Shown here in pieces: positions 38,552 to 50,000 of a DNA stretch of 64,000 bases; position 1 is the first letter of the stretch, and every line of letters starts with the position of its first letter. Made by a program: the position numbers and the translations under genes. The stretch comes from Clitopilus passeckerianus. Lineage: Eukaryota; Basidiomycota; Agaricomycetes; Agaricales; Entolomataceae. The stretch is taken from assembly GCA_944990035.1 (NCBI GenBank), contig CALYLX010000145.1, positions 372,001-436,000 of the forward strand, in the 5' to 3' direction. The notes beneath the pieces are model-generated. The model saw nothing but the letters and a program-made list of their open reading frames with translations. It did not search any database and was not told the origin of the DNA.

Positions 38552-39625
38552 TCAAATGTGGGCAGCACGATCACCCAGACCAGTCCGTATCGGACGCCTC
38601 CTGGGTGGTTGAACGTTAGCATAACTTTGCGGTGCTCTAACAGAAAAGCGTACCGCATCGTTGACATCATACCGGCGCTGGATCCAGCCAGAATCGAACC
38701 AGTGTCGGGAGAAGGCACACTTGGACGAGTCAGCCCTGTGGTCCTTGCCGCAGTTGATGCACCTGGGTGCATGGGGACAGGGTGCACCTGCTGGAGTAGC
38801 AGGCACCGGAGGATTCGCGTCAGGCTTCTCCCAACAGCAGTGGGAGAGCTTGCGATGGTTCTGCGTGTCATGGCCATAGCCACAATGCGCGCAGGAGTTG
38901 TACTGCTGCCTGCAAGAGGCAGTGGGATGACCCCAACCCCAGCAGCGCTGGCACTGGGGAACGCCAGCGTGCACACTGGCAGGGGAGATGTTGCAGAGGC
39001 GTCCACCAATGGACACCTTCTTGTTTGCGATGGACTTGAGGGTGGTACCTGACCTAGAGTCCCAGAAGTCGAAGAAAACCACGCACATGTCATGCGACAG
39101 GCTGGCTCGACGGATGCGCGGCTTCCCAGCAAGCTGTAGCGACGCTGTAGTTGGGTTTTGACGCAGGAGTGCCTCCATTGCGTCAGGAGTGACCGGGGTG
39201 CTCTCTGCTGCACCAAGGGTGTAGTAGGGCACGCCAGTGATGCGGGCGTAAGAACGCGATGCAGGGACCTCTACATTCACGTTGACGATGGGTTGGCCGC
39301 CCTCAGTGAGAGGGTACCAAACGCGCTGCACAGCGAGCCTGATGATAGCCAAGTCGCCGTGGGTGGGGGTGTCACTGAAGTGAACAATGATTGCGTCACC
39401 TCTGCCCACTTCGGCATGGATGGCGTTGTTGCGGGAACCTCCATTAGACAAACGAAGGTTGAGGGTGGAGACCGCCTGTTCAGGCGCGATGGGGAGGGGG
39501 GCAGGGATAGCATCATCCCCAGTACCTCTGCGCACGTAGATGAAGCACTGCCTGCGTGAGGGACCGCGTGTGGTGGATTTGAGCTTCTGCTTCTTCTTCA
39601 AAGGAGAGGGAGCAGAAGGGAGGGT
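38552..39625 (-). CDS. LINE ORF1 C-terminal part, three zinc knuckles
   Basis: The frame is open from the truncated 5' edge to the stop at 38552-38554. It begins in the basic KKKQKLKSTT region, then RRQCFIYVRRGTGDDAIPAPLP, AIIVHFSDTPTHGDL, PIVNVNVEVPASRSYARITGVPYY and CVVFFDFWDSRSGTTLKS. Knuckles are CQRCWGWGHPTASC, CAHCGYGHDTQNHRKLSHC and CINCGKDHRADSSKC. The short gap to ORF2 suggests coupled translation. The N-terminal half is missing. Confidence 0.88.
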   Translation of the reverse strand, partial: TLPSAPSPLKKKQKLKSTTRGPSRRQCFIYVRRGTGDDAIPAPLPIAPEQAVSTLNLRLSNGGSRNNAIHAEVGRGDAIIVHFSDTPTHGDLAIIRLAVQRVWYPLTEGGQPIVNVNVEVPASRSYARITGVPYYTLGAAESTPVTPDAMEALLRQNPTTASLQLAGKPRIRRASLSHDMCVVFFDFWDSRSGTTLKSIANKKVSIGGRLCNISPASVHAGVPQCQRCWGWGHPTASCRQQYNSCAHCGYGHDTQNHRKLSHCCWEKPDANPPVPATPAGAPCPHAPRCINCGKDHRADSSKCAFSRHWFDSGWIQRRYDVNDAVRFSVRAPQSYANVQPPRRRPIRTGLGDRAAHI

Positions 39626-42600
39626 GCAAGTCGTCAGTCTGGGACCCAGACTACAACTCTACAAATCATGTTGCAACTGAACTATGCGATGTTGCGCTTG
39701 ACCTGGGTTTGGAGGCTAGTGTACTACCAGTGCGCACTCCTACTCATTTCCCGCATGCTGTCAGCCTTAGGCCGTCAGTCATTGATCTATTCTTTCTCCC
39801 TGTGGGTCGTGCTGCAGGGACTTCACACAGCGTGGTCACAGAGTGGAAAGGACCCTCTGACCACGCTCCTCTGACCGTCACGCTCCCCATCCAGCCTGTG
39901 CAGCTGCCTGCTGAGCGCGTCACTCTGCCAAGGGGCAGCGAGCAAGAGGAAGAGTTTCTAAAGGAGCTATCCTCTTCTTTGCGAGCACTGGACATATCTG
40001 GTCTCACAACAGCAGAAGCAATCGAACGTTGCACGGGCGCCATTGCAACTGCTATTAAGCAGTCTTGGGATAACAACTCAAACACTGCCCGCATCTCCAC
40101 CAGGTCAAAGTCCTGATGGAATCCTGAGTGCTCTGAGGCTGTCAGAGTGTATCGCGCTTTCAAGGCGGTCGCTTATTACAAGGCGTTCCGCAGGACCACA
40201 AAGGTGGCCAAGCGCAAGTTCTTTGATAGTAGGATCCAGACGATTGCTACTACCAACAAGCGTCCATGGGATCTTATGCGCTGGGCGAAACAGCGCGAGC
40301 TCCCTACACACGAAGCAATTCGCCACAATGGTGAACCTTGCAACTCTCTTGAGTCGCTTTGGGCTGCTCTTGATTCAACATACAACTCGGCGTCTGACTG
40401 CTCTGTTGACCCCTCTGTGCCCGACGACGTGCCTCAGTCTCCTCTGCGCGAGTGGTGGGACTTTGGTGTTAATGAGCTTAGAGAAGAACTTGCAAAGTGC
40501 TCAAACACTTCCGCTCCAGGTCCTGATCACCTCACATGGTATCAGCTCAAGTCCCTGGTTGTTGACACTGTCATTGCAACCAAATTCGTCGAGATTGCCA
40601 ATGCCTGCCTTCGGGTTGGTCACTGGCCCTCTCACTTCAAGGAGTCGCGGTCTGCCATTGTTCCAAAGCCTGGCAAACCGCACTATTCAACTCCCAAGAT
40701 GTTCCGCCCCATTGTGTTGCTCAACACGCTGGGGAAATTCTTTGAGAAGATGCTTGCAAACAGGATGCAGTTTGAGGCGCAGAAATTCGGCGTGTTCCAC
40801 CCCAATCAGTTTGGAGGTGTGCGCCAACACTCCACTGAGGATGCGGGTGTTTATCTCACTCACATTGTCAAAGCCGGCTGGGCTAGAGGGTTGAAGACAA
40901 GTGTGGTCGCTTTTGACTTTGCTCAGTTCTTCCCCTCTCTCAACCATGACATGCTGCTACGCATATTGCACAGACTGGGCTTTGCGCCAGAAGTCTGCAA
41001 CTTCTTTGCGTCGTACCTTGTTGGGCGACACACATCCTACAGCTGGAACGGCGAAGAGTCCAGCAAGTACTCTGCAGATGTTGGCATTGGTCAGGGATCT
41101 GCTTTATCCCCTCTTCTCTCTGCGCTCTATTTGGTGCCAGTGATGAGACTCTTTGAGCGTAGGATTCCACCTGCTGCTACTACACTCATGTCATATGTGG
41201 ACGATGGTTTGCTCATCGTCCAGTCGGCATCCTTTGGGGAGAACATCACCTTACTCCAGCAAGCGTACGCCGTCATTACAGACCTTGTTACTGCCCTCGG
41301 CCTTGTCTTGGAACATGATAAGACAGAGGTCTTCCACTTCTCTCGCAAGCACAACGATGTCAACCCTGCCATTGACTTGGGCTTTGCTCTCCACACTGGC
41401 AATTCGCCACTTCAACCCAAGAGCGTTTGGCGCTACTTGGGCTTCTACTTTGACCGGTCACTATCTTTTAGCCACCATGTCAAGGCTCTGACCACTGTCA
41501 AGGCGATGGTCATACTTGGTAACTCATCAAGGGGCATCACCCCTATGCAGAAGCGGCTGCTCTACCGTGCATGCGTCCTTCCGGTCGCTACATATGGTGT
41601 GGGCCTCTGGTTCTACAAAGGTGCAAGGTGTAAGACTGTTATGTCGCACCTGCGCACTATGCAACACAAGGCTGCTAGGTGGATAACTGGCGCCTTTCGC
41701 ACATCGCCAGGTGGGGGGACCGAGTCTATTGCTGGCCTCCCTCCCATTCATCTGCACATCAGGAAACTGGTTGAACGCGGCCAGGCGCGCATTGGCACCC
41801 TGACTGGCAACCACCCTACGCTGTCGCTTATTAGTGACAAGCACCAGCTGTACAAAGGAACAATGCGTCTTCCTTCGTCTCTCTCCAACTTGTCGCAACG
41901 TGTGCGCGGCAACTTGCTCTCTACGATCGTGGATTCTGACCCACATGCTGTGCGCGTCTCTGAGCCTCTCAACCCTGTCCATGGAGAAGCGGTCCCAGGC
42001 CTTTCACCACCGTGCTCACTTGGCGGCCACTGGCTTGCGGGTGAGTGCTGGTAACAAACCCCGGACATCCCTTGGGTATGCCCGGAAACGCGCTGTGGAT
42101 AGAATGCTGCATGAGTGGACTTGTCTACTGCAACAGCCTTCTTACTCTGGCAACAACTTCTTGCGCCTTAAGCACAAAGGTGCTTCCCTGAGGCCCACTC
42201 ACCTCAAAGGTGGGCCTTGGCTACGTCGTGTTGGTTCTTCCAATACGCACACTGCGCGCCTTGCACGCGCAGTCTTGGGTCACGCACCCATTGGTGAATT
42301 CCGTGCACGCTTCAACCTGGATGGGGAGACAGCGTGTGCATGCGACTGGCGCATACTGGAAACGAGGGGACACATCCTTCACCAGTGCGCGCACTTTCAA
42401 CGACGGCCCAACCAGCGCTTGCGCCGGGAGCTGTCGTCTTTCTTGTTCTTTCTTGCGAACAATCCTACCACTTTTGCGTTCCCATTGCAACAGCCCCCAC
42501 CGCCGTTTCCCAAAGCCAGGAAGACACGGCGACGTGGTCCGCCTGATAAGGCCTCCACGCGCGTTCGCGGTGCCCCTCCCGCTGTCGGAGGCCACTGCAG

Positions 42601-42724
42601 ACGAATGCCTGTAACAGGCTCCACTGCACCGCCGCGCCCAGACGACCTTGTCTGGGTGCCGGGTGCACACCAATTTGTTCGCAGAGAACAGGCCGAAGCG
42701 TCTGGCATGGCTTTCCATGCGTAG
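39626..42724 (+). pseudogene. LINE ORF2 with stop and RNase H deletion
   Basis: It starts within the endonuclease and includes SDHAPLTVTL. A TGA at 40114-40116 replaces Trp in SKSWW. The frame is then open over the whole RT (FDFAQFFPSLNHD, GIGQGSALSPLLS, YVDDGLLIV). A short deletion follows in the thumb (HHVKALTTVKAM). At about 42003 the sequence jumps from PGL to HHRAHLAATGL, deleting the RNase H core and shifting the frame. The C-terminal zinc motif CACDWRILETRGHILHQC and native stop at 42722-42724 are intact. Confidence 0.9.
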
Positions 42725-42995
42725 GCGTCAGTGCTCCATCCTTCATATAGCGGCAAGCCTGGCCCCCAGGGTTCTTGCTGCTTCTGCGGGGTGTTGCGCG
42801 CTACCATACTCGTTGGGAGATTTATCCTCGGGGGCCACCCTAGCTTGCTCTTTGGTGCACCTCGTATTCAGTGTAGTTCACTCGACGAACACGGTTTTAC
42901 TTACGTTAGTATACAATGCATGTATTTAGGTACTTGCGACCGGACTGCGATCGGGCGCCGGAATATAAATTGCCAGACGCCCCCTTCGGGGGCGT
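39626..42995. repeat. Right arm of inverted repeat 2
   Basis: Inverted partner of 34202-38060. The spacer between the arms is 38061-39625, about 1.57 kb, containing ORF1 and the ORF2 start of the left copy. Confidence 0.85.
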
Positions 42996-43028
42996 AGGGC
43001 TTTGACCAAAAAAAAAAAAAAAAAAAAA

Positions 43029-43194
43029 CCTCGTATTCAGTGTAGTTCACTCGACGAACACGGTTTTTACCTACGTTAGTATACAATGCATGTATTTAGT
43101 TACTTGCGACCGGACTGCTATCGGGCGCCGGAATATAAATTGTCAGACGCCCCCTTTGGGGGCGTAGGGCTTTGATCAAAAAAAAAAAAAAAAA
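43029..43194 (+). mobile_element. 166-bp LINE 3' end with its own poly(A)
   Basis: It contains only the last part of the 3' UTR, the stem-loop (43146-43165) and 17 A residues. It lies directly behind the poly(A) of the previous LINE and in front of a minus-strand LINE. Extreme 5' truncation during target-primed reverse transcription would give this product. Confidence 0.85.
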
Positions 43195-43687
43195 CTGACG
43201 ACTTGCAGTTGAAGTCCCCTGCCATGCATAGCATGCTTGGGAGACGTGGGGCATTGTCACACAACCAGCGAATGGCAGTACCATCCCCTGGGTCAGAGTA
43301 GACATTAGCGAAGTGTATTTGGGCACCAGCGCTCCCATACAGTGTTGTGACCACCACATCATTGTGGTTGGCGAGGTCGGTGCGAAATGCAGGCCGCATG
43401 CCTGCAAGACGCCTATGCACAAACGTCATAACGCGTGGGCGGTCAGTCTCAGATGCCGGACGTCTAAACATGACTAGCCAGTCTGGGTGAGTGGGAGCAC
43501 CAATCACTGCCTCCCCTCCCGGGTTGGTAGTAGACACAGTGTGGCGTATGAGCCTCCAGGGAGGCTCTTGCAGCAGAAGCACGTCAAAATCGTTCTTACG
43601 CTCTTCCAGGAGAGATGACACTAGATCATGATTTCTATTCACATTCTGTGAGTAGAAGCGAAGCATAGATACATGTTTGTGATGCAT
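43195..43687 (-). pseudogene. LINE ORF2 N-terminal endonuclease fragment
   Basis: The start ATG at 43687 gives MHHKHVSMLRFYSQNVNRN. LLLQEPPWRL, FANVYSDPGDGTAIRW and GDFNCKSSV follow without a stop. It lacks the SDH part and everything after. Confidence 0.88.
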
Positions 43688-43695
43688 AAAGTAAT

Positions 43696-44892
43696 TTATA
43701 CGTGAGCAGTACGATCACCCAGAGCCGTCAGAATTGGTCTCCTCCTGGGTGGTTGGACGTTAGCATAACTTTGCGGCGCTCTAACAGAAAAGCGTACCGC
43801 ATCGTTGACATCATACCGGCGCTGGATCCAGCCAGCATCAAATTGGTGACGAGAGAAGGCGCACTTGGATGAATCCGCTGTGTGCGTCTTGCCGCAGTTG
43901 ATGCACCTGGTTGCGTGGGGGCACGGTTCACCATCAGGAGTGGCAGCTACCGGGGGATTCGCATCAGGCTTCTCCCAACAGCAGTGGGAGAGCTTGCAAT
44001 GATTCTGCGTGTCATGGCCATAGCCACAGTGTGCGCAGGAGTTGTACTGCTGTCTACAGGACGCAGTTGGGTGTCCCCAAGCCCAACAGCGTTGACACTG
44101 AGGGACGCCGGTGTGTACACTGGCAGGGGAGATGTTGCACAGGCGTCCACCAATGGACACCTTCTTATTGGTGATGGACTTGAGGGCGGTACCAGACCTA
44201 GAATCCCAGAAGTCGAAAAAGACCACACACATATCATGTGATGGGCTGGCGTGATGAATGCGTGGCTTTCCAGCAAGCTGGAGCGACGACGTAGTGGTGT
44301 TTTGATGCAGGAGTGCTTCCATAATGTCAGGAGTGACTGGAGTGCTGCCCACTGCACCAGAGGAGTAGTAGGGCATGCCAGTGATGCGGGCGTAGGAACA
44401 CGATGCAGGGACCTCTACATTCACGTTGACAATTGGCTGGCCACCCTCTGTAAGAGGATACCAAACACGCTGCACAGCGAGCTGGATAATGCCCAGGTCG
44501 CTGTGGGTGGGTGTGTCGCTGAAGTGCACAATGATAGCGTCACCCCTGCCTACTTCGGCATGAATGGCGTTGTTGCGAGAACCTCCAGCAGACAGCCGGA
44601 GGTTGAGAGTAGAAACAGCCTGTTCAGGCGGAATGGGGAGAGGCGCAGGGATGGCATCACTGCCAGTGCCTCTGTGCACATAAATGAAGCATTGTCTGCG
44701 CGATGGCCTGCGTGTAGTGGATTTGAGCTTCTGCTTCTTCTTCAAAGGAGAGGGAGCAGAGGGGAGGGGAGAGGACGCTGCCTTGCGCTTGTTGGCGTTA
44801 GAGTTGTCCTTGAGTTGCATTACTTCATCTCACGATAGTCCAGGGAGATGACGCGCGAGTTCAGCAAGTTCTGCGCATTGGTGCGCAGACAT
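43696..44892 (-). pseudogene. LINE ORF1, one stop
   Basis: It begins MSAHQCAELAELARHLPGLS. There a TGG-to-TGA change (44830-44832) makes a stop, and the frame then continues for 374 codons. It includes RRQCFIYVHRGTGSDAIPAPLP, AIIVHFSDTPTHSDLGI, SYARITGMPYY, CVVFFDFWDSRSGTALKS and all three knuckles (CQRCWAWGHPTASC, CAHCGYGHDTQNH, CINCGKTHTADSSKC), to the stop at 43696. Confidence 0.87.
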
Positions 44893-44895
44893 GCC

Positions 44896-47008
44896 ATTCC
44901 TTTTGATCGGTTACCACCAACATCACAGCCACAACAGCGACGCAAATTAGCCCTCCAGCAGCTTGCACACTGCTTTATTCTCCAGTATATCCGCCTGTCT
45001 GCGCTATGAGTAGTGCAGGAGGCAGCAAGAAGACTCCCTGGCCGCCGGATCCAACTCCAATGCCATCCACACCCCAGAAGGGCCATGGTCGTGACTATGG
45101 CGCATTTGATGGTGAAGAAACACCCCAGGGCCCCTCTGGCGCTCGGAACAAGCGTCCCACTCCAGCAATGGAGGAGGACGATGATTTCGATGCAGATGAG
45201 GGCCCTGCTCCTTCAGCTCCTTCCTCCCCAGAGCACAAGCGCAGGAAGAACACCTCTGGTGCGGCTGTAGCGCAACCGGCCTCCCCTGCTCCAGCACTTC
45301 CCCCCACCTCCTCCAGCGCCTCCCAAGGATCCAGGACCCAGGTTACCCCTCCCCGACCCACGGAAGGCACTGCCACGGGTCACAAATCTCCGGCTCCCAT
45401 GGAGGGACTGGAGTCCACAGTGACATCTCAGCAACCTGACAACCCGGTCCCTGGACCGACCTCAGGTGCTACTCCAGCCAAATCGCAACCAGGGCGGGTA
45501 AACCCTGGAAACTGGATGCAATGGCAGCGCCAGTTCGCTAGGCCCGCCCCACAAGCCCCTGCAACGCGCAGGACACCTCATCCGCATGCTGTGCGTGCTC
45601 CCAACCCTGCTAATGCGTCTCAGCAGCAGCAGCAACCTCTACAACCGCGCCAGCGCGCTCCCAGAGCGTCCTACGCGTCTGTCGCTTCGCAGCCGCCTCT
45701 CGCTCCTTTGCAGAGGTATCAGCTGGCATGAGTGCGCAGCAATGCGCAGAACTTGCTGAACTCGCGCGCCATCTCCCTGGACTGTCCTGGGATGAGGTAG
45801 CGCAACTCAAGGACAACTCCAACGCTAATAAGCGCAAGGCAGCGTCCTCCCCTCCCCCTAGTGCTCCATCTCCTTCAAAGAAGAAGCAGAAGCTCAAATC
45901 CACGACGCGCGGCCCCTCACGCAAGCAGTGCTTCGTTTATGCCACCAGAGGCAGTGGAGACAATCTTGTCTCTGTTCCTCTTCCCATTTCGCCTGAACAG
46001 GCTGTCTCCACCCTCAACCTTCGCTTTGGCGCTGGTGGGTCTAAGAACCGCGCTATCCATGCTGACCTTTGGAACAGTGGGCAGCACTCCTATCACTCCT
46101 GACGCCGTCTTAGCACTCATGCGTCAAGATCCTGCTACTAGTGCGCTCCAGCTTGCTGGAATGCCTCATGTGCACCGCAGATCACGAGGGCAAGATATGT
46201 GCGTCGTGTTTTTCGACTTCTGGGATACCAGGTCTGGCACCTCCCTCAAGGCCATCACACACAAGAAGATCTCGATTGGAGGTCGTCTGTGTCTCATCTC
46301 CCCTGCAAGCATCCATGCTGGCGTTCCGCAGTGTCAATGCTGCTGGGCATGGGGTCATCCCACTGCCACCTGTAGGCAGCAGTTCAGCTCCTGTGCGCAT
46401 TGCGGCTATGGCCATGATTCGCGCAACCATCGCAAGCTTGCCCACTGCTGTTGGGGCAAGCCTGACGCCAATCCTCCGGTGCCTGCCACTCCTGATGGCG
46501 CACCATGCCCGCATGCACCCAGGTGCATCAACTGTGGCAAGGAGCACGAGGCAGATTCGCCCAAGTGCCCTTTTGCAAGACATCGGTTTGATGCTGGCTG
46601 GATCCAGCGCCGATATGCTGTCAACGATGCGGTAGGCTTTTCCGTTAAAGCACCGCAGAGTTATACTGACGTACTACCACCCAGGAGGAGACCGATTCAG
46701 ATTGGTCGGGGTGAATGCGCTGCCCGCACTTAGTTCTACTTTATGCGATACAACAATGTACATACTCTCCACTTTTTTTCACAGAACGTGAATAGAAATT
46801 ATGATCTGGTTGCTGCGCTACTAGAGGAACATAAGAATGACTTTGATGTGATTCTGCTGCAAGAGCCTTCATGGCGGCTCATTCGACGCACCGTGTCCAC
46901 TACCAACCCTGAGGGAGAGGCAGTGATTGGTGCACCCACTCACCCAGACTGGCTGGTCATGTTTAGGCGTCCAGCATCTGAGACAGACCGTCCGCGCGTT
47001 ATGACATT
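44896..47008 (+). mobile_element. LINE 5' end, ORF1 and first endonuclease segment
   Basis: It has the typical 5' end (ATTCCTTTTGATCGGTTACC) and a leader of 110 bp. ORF1 (45006-46733) has two deletions and belongs to the subfamily of the inverted-repeat arms (RKQCFVYATRGSGDN, ALQLAGMPHVH). ORF2 starts at ATG 46743 and is cut at RPRVMT (47008) where another LINE's 5' end begins. Confidence 0.85.
45006..46733 (+). pseudogene. LINE ORF1 with two deletions
   Basis: The start is ATG 45006 (MSSAGGSKKTPWPPDP). The region between GAAVAQ and PASPAP is shortened in frame. A deletion near 45693 (after VASQPP) shifts the frame, and MSAQQCAELAELARHLPGLSWDEV follows from 45728. A second deletion after AIHADL near 46072 restores the first frame. 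Knuckles CQCCWAWGHPTATC (one residue altered to Cys), CAHCGYGHDSRNH and CINCGKEHEADSPKC and a native end at 46733 remain. Confidence 0.87.
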
Positions 47009-50000
47009 ATCCTCTTTGATCTGTTACCACCACCATCACAGCCACAACAGCGACGCAAATTCACCCTCAAGCACTTGCACACTGTTCAATCCTCCAGTTT
47101 TCGCGCCTGTCTGCACTATGAGTAGTGCAGGAGGCACCAAGAAGAATACCCGGCCGCCGGATCCGCCTCCGACGCCCTCCACGCCACAGAGAGGCCATGG
47201 CAGCAGCTATGGCGCTTTTGATGGCGAAGAAACTCCCCAGGGACCCTCTGGCGCTCGAAACAAGCGTCCTCCTCCATTGCTGGAGGAGAACGAAGGTCTT
47301 GAGTATGCTGAGAGCCCTGCTCCATCCGCCCCTTCCTCCCCTGAGCATAAGCGCAGGAAGGACGCCTCTGGTGCTGCTGTTGCGCAGCCCAAGTCTAGGA
47401 CTGCCTCCAGGGCGACCTCCCCAACGCAGGAGTTCTCTTCTGCGTTCCCAGGACACTCAGAGTTTGACTCTGTTGGCTTGCAGGTGCAGGCCACAGAGGA
47501 CGCGGTCAAGGAAGACATAGACGTGATCACAGACTCCCTTGTCACCTTCAAGGAGTGGCTCAACCGGGCCCCCTCTGCTGCCGGCGATGAGGAACACTCC
47601 CGCTCTCTTGCAGACGTGCTAGTGCACGTCTGCTCTCAAGCGACCTCTGTAGGTCTCCTCAAGTATCTCACTCCAAGTGCGGACTTCCTGCCTCAAATCC
47701 GACGTGTTAGGGACGCCTTGGACGCCTATATTCCCTCTCCCACTCCCCAGCAGCGCCCTGTGCGCACTGCTGCTCCCAAAGGTGCTGCAAGCGCGGCACC
47801 TGCTTCTTCCACTGCTGCTGCAGGTGGGCATGGTGTAGCACTGGCCTCCCATGCTCCAGCAGTTCCCCCCACCTCCTCCAGCGCCTCCCAAGGCCCCAGG
47901 ACCCAGGTTACCCCTCCCCGACCCACGGAACGCACTGCCACGGGTCACAAATCTCCGGCTCCCATGGAGGGACAGGAGTCCACAGCAACATCTCAGCAAC
48001 CTAACAACCCGGTCCCTGGACTGGACTCAGGTGTTGCTACAGGTGCTGCCCCTTCCCAACCGCAACCAGAGCGGATCCATTCGGGTAACTGGATGCAATT
48101 CCAGCACCGGTTCGCCCGCCCCCCTCCCCAGGCGCCTGCTACACCACGTAGAGCGCCTAATCCGCATGCTGTGCGTGCACCAAAGCCTGCCAATGCGTCC
48201 CAGCAGCAGCAGCAGCAACCACAACAGCGTCAGCGCGCTCCTAAGGCGTCCTACACTTCCGTCGCTTCGCAGCCGCCTAGGAGGCCTGCACACGCCGCCC
48301 CTCGCTCTTTTGCAGAGGTTACTGCTGGCATGACGGCGCACCAATGCGCTGAACTTGCTGAACTTGCGCGCCATCTCCCTGGACTATCCTGGGATGAAGT
48401 AGCGCAACTCAAGGACAATTCTAATGCCAACAAGCGCAAGGCAGCGTCCTCTCCCCTCCCCTCTGCTCCCTCTCCTTTGAAGAAGAAGCAGAAGCTCAAA
48501 TCCACTACACTCGGTCCCTCACGCAGGCAGTGCTTCATCTACGTGCACAGAGGTACTGGGGATGATGCTATCCCTGCTCCCCTCCCCATTGCGCCTGAAC
48601 AGGCGGTTTCCATCCTCAACCTTCGTTTGTCTAATGGAGGTTCTCGCAACAACGCCATCCATGCCAAAGTGGGCAGAGGTGACGCAATCATTGTTCACTT
48701 TAGTGACACCCCCACCCACGGCGACTTGGCTATCATTAGGCTCGCTGTGCAGCACGTTTGGTACCCTCTCACTGAGAGCGGCCAACCCATCGTCAACGTG
48801 AATGTAGAGGTCCCTGCATCGCGTTCTTACGCCCGCATCACTGGCGTGCCCTACTACACCTTTGGTGCAGCAGAGAGCACTCCAGTCACTCCTGACGCGA
48901 TGAAGGCACTCCTGCGTCAAGACCCCACTACAGCGTCGCTCCAGCTTGCTGGGAAGCCGCGCATCCGTCGAGCCAGCCTGTCGCATGACATGTGCGTGGT
49001 TTTCTTCGAATGTGCGTGGTTTTCTTCGACTTCTGGGACTCTAGGTCTGGTACCACCCTCAAGTCCATCACCAACAAGAAGGTGTCCATTGGTGGACGCC
49101 TCTGCAACATCTCCCCTGCTAGTGTGCATGCTTGCGTTCCCTAGTGCCAGCGCTGCTGGGGTTGGGGTCATCCCACTGCCTCTTGCAGGCAGCAGTACAA
49201 CTCCTGCGCGCATTGTGGCTATGGCCATGACACACAGAACCATCGCAAGCTCTCCCACTGCTGCTGGGAGAAGCCTGACGCGAACCCTCCGGTGCCTGCT
49301 ACTCCAGCAGGTGCACCCTGTCCCCATGCACCCAGGTGCATCAACTGCGGCAAGGACCACAGGGCTGACTCGTCCAAGTGTGCCTTCTCCCGACACCGGT
49401 TCGATTCTGGCTGGATCCAGCGCCGGTATGATGTCAACGATGCGGTACGCTTTTCTGTTAGAGCACCGCAGAGTTATGCTAACGTTCAACCACCCAGGAG
49501 GCGTCCGATACGGACTGGTCTGGGTGATCGTGCTGCCCACATTTGATATATATCTTATGCGCTACAAACATGTATCTCTACTACGCCTCTATTTACAGAA
49601 TGTGAATAGAAATTATGACTTTGTTGCATCGCTCCTAGAAGAACGTAAAAACGATTTCGACGTTCTCCTGCTACAAGAGCCTCCCTGGAGGCTCATACGC
49701 CGCACTGTGTCCACTACCAACCCGGAAGGGGAGGCAGTGGTTGGTGCTCCCACTCACCCAGACTGGCTGGTCATGTTTAAACGTCCAGTATCTGAGACTG
49801 ACCGCCCACACGTTATGACGTTTGTGCATAGCCGTCTTGCAGGCATGCGGCCTGCATTTCGCACCGACCTCGCCAACCACGACGATGTGGTGGTTACGAC
49901 ATTGTATGGGAGCGCTGGTGCTCAAATACACTTCGCCAATGTCTACTCTGACCCAAGGGATGGTACTGCCATTCGCTGGTTGTGTGACAATGCCCCACGT

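Larger units (their letters stand above)
34169..39625 (-). mobile_element. Longest minus-strand LINE: ORF1 part, full ORF2, 3' UTR, poly(A)
   Basis: Poly(A) is the T-run at 34169-34184, with the stem-loop at 34197-34218 and 3' UTR to 34467. ORF2 is 34468-38541 and the ORF1 C-terminal part 38552-39625. The 5' end is truncated within ORF1 and meets a plus-strand LINE head to head at 39625/39626. This is the best copy for reading the domain order of the family. Confidence 0.92.
39626..43028 (+). mobile_element. Plus-strand LINE lacking RNase H, with poly(A)
   Basis: It starts in the endonuclease at GDFNCKSSVW, head to head with the preceding LINE. It continues through the RT and loses most of the RNase H at about 42003. 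It then has the C-terminal zinc region, the 3' UTR (42725-43007), the stem-loop (42976-42995) and a 21-base poly(A) (43008-43028). It mirrors 34.2-38.06 kb. Confidence 0.9.
43195..44895 (-). mobile_element. Minus-strand LINE: ORF1 C-terminal two thirds and endonuclease start
   Basis: The minus strand carries ORF1 (44892 to 43696) and the first 164 codons of ORF2 (43687 to 43195). It is cut at GDFNCKSSV by the poly(A) end of the preceding plus-strand pieces. Its 5' side meets the 5' end of the next LINE head to head at 44895/44896. Confidence 0.85.

Noticed and set aside
34588..39216. A single 1542-codon reading frame taken as one protein
   Set aside because: Only the part from ATG 38541 is ORF2. 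The first 225 codons read ORF1 out of frame and lack an ATG context, so they are a by-product of high-GC coding DNA.
30000..43000. Misassembly as the sole explanation of the mosaics
   Set aside because: The copies differ by many private deletions and substitutions, and the junctions have microhomology or filler, as real events do. The near-identical inverted repeat 1 is still the part most in need of long-read confirmation.
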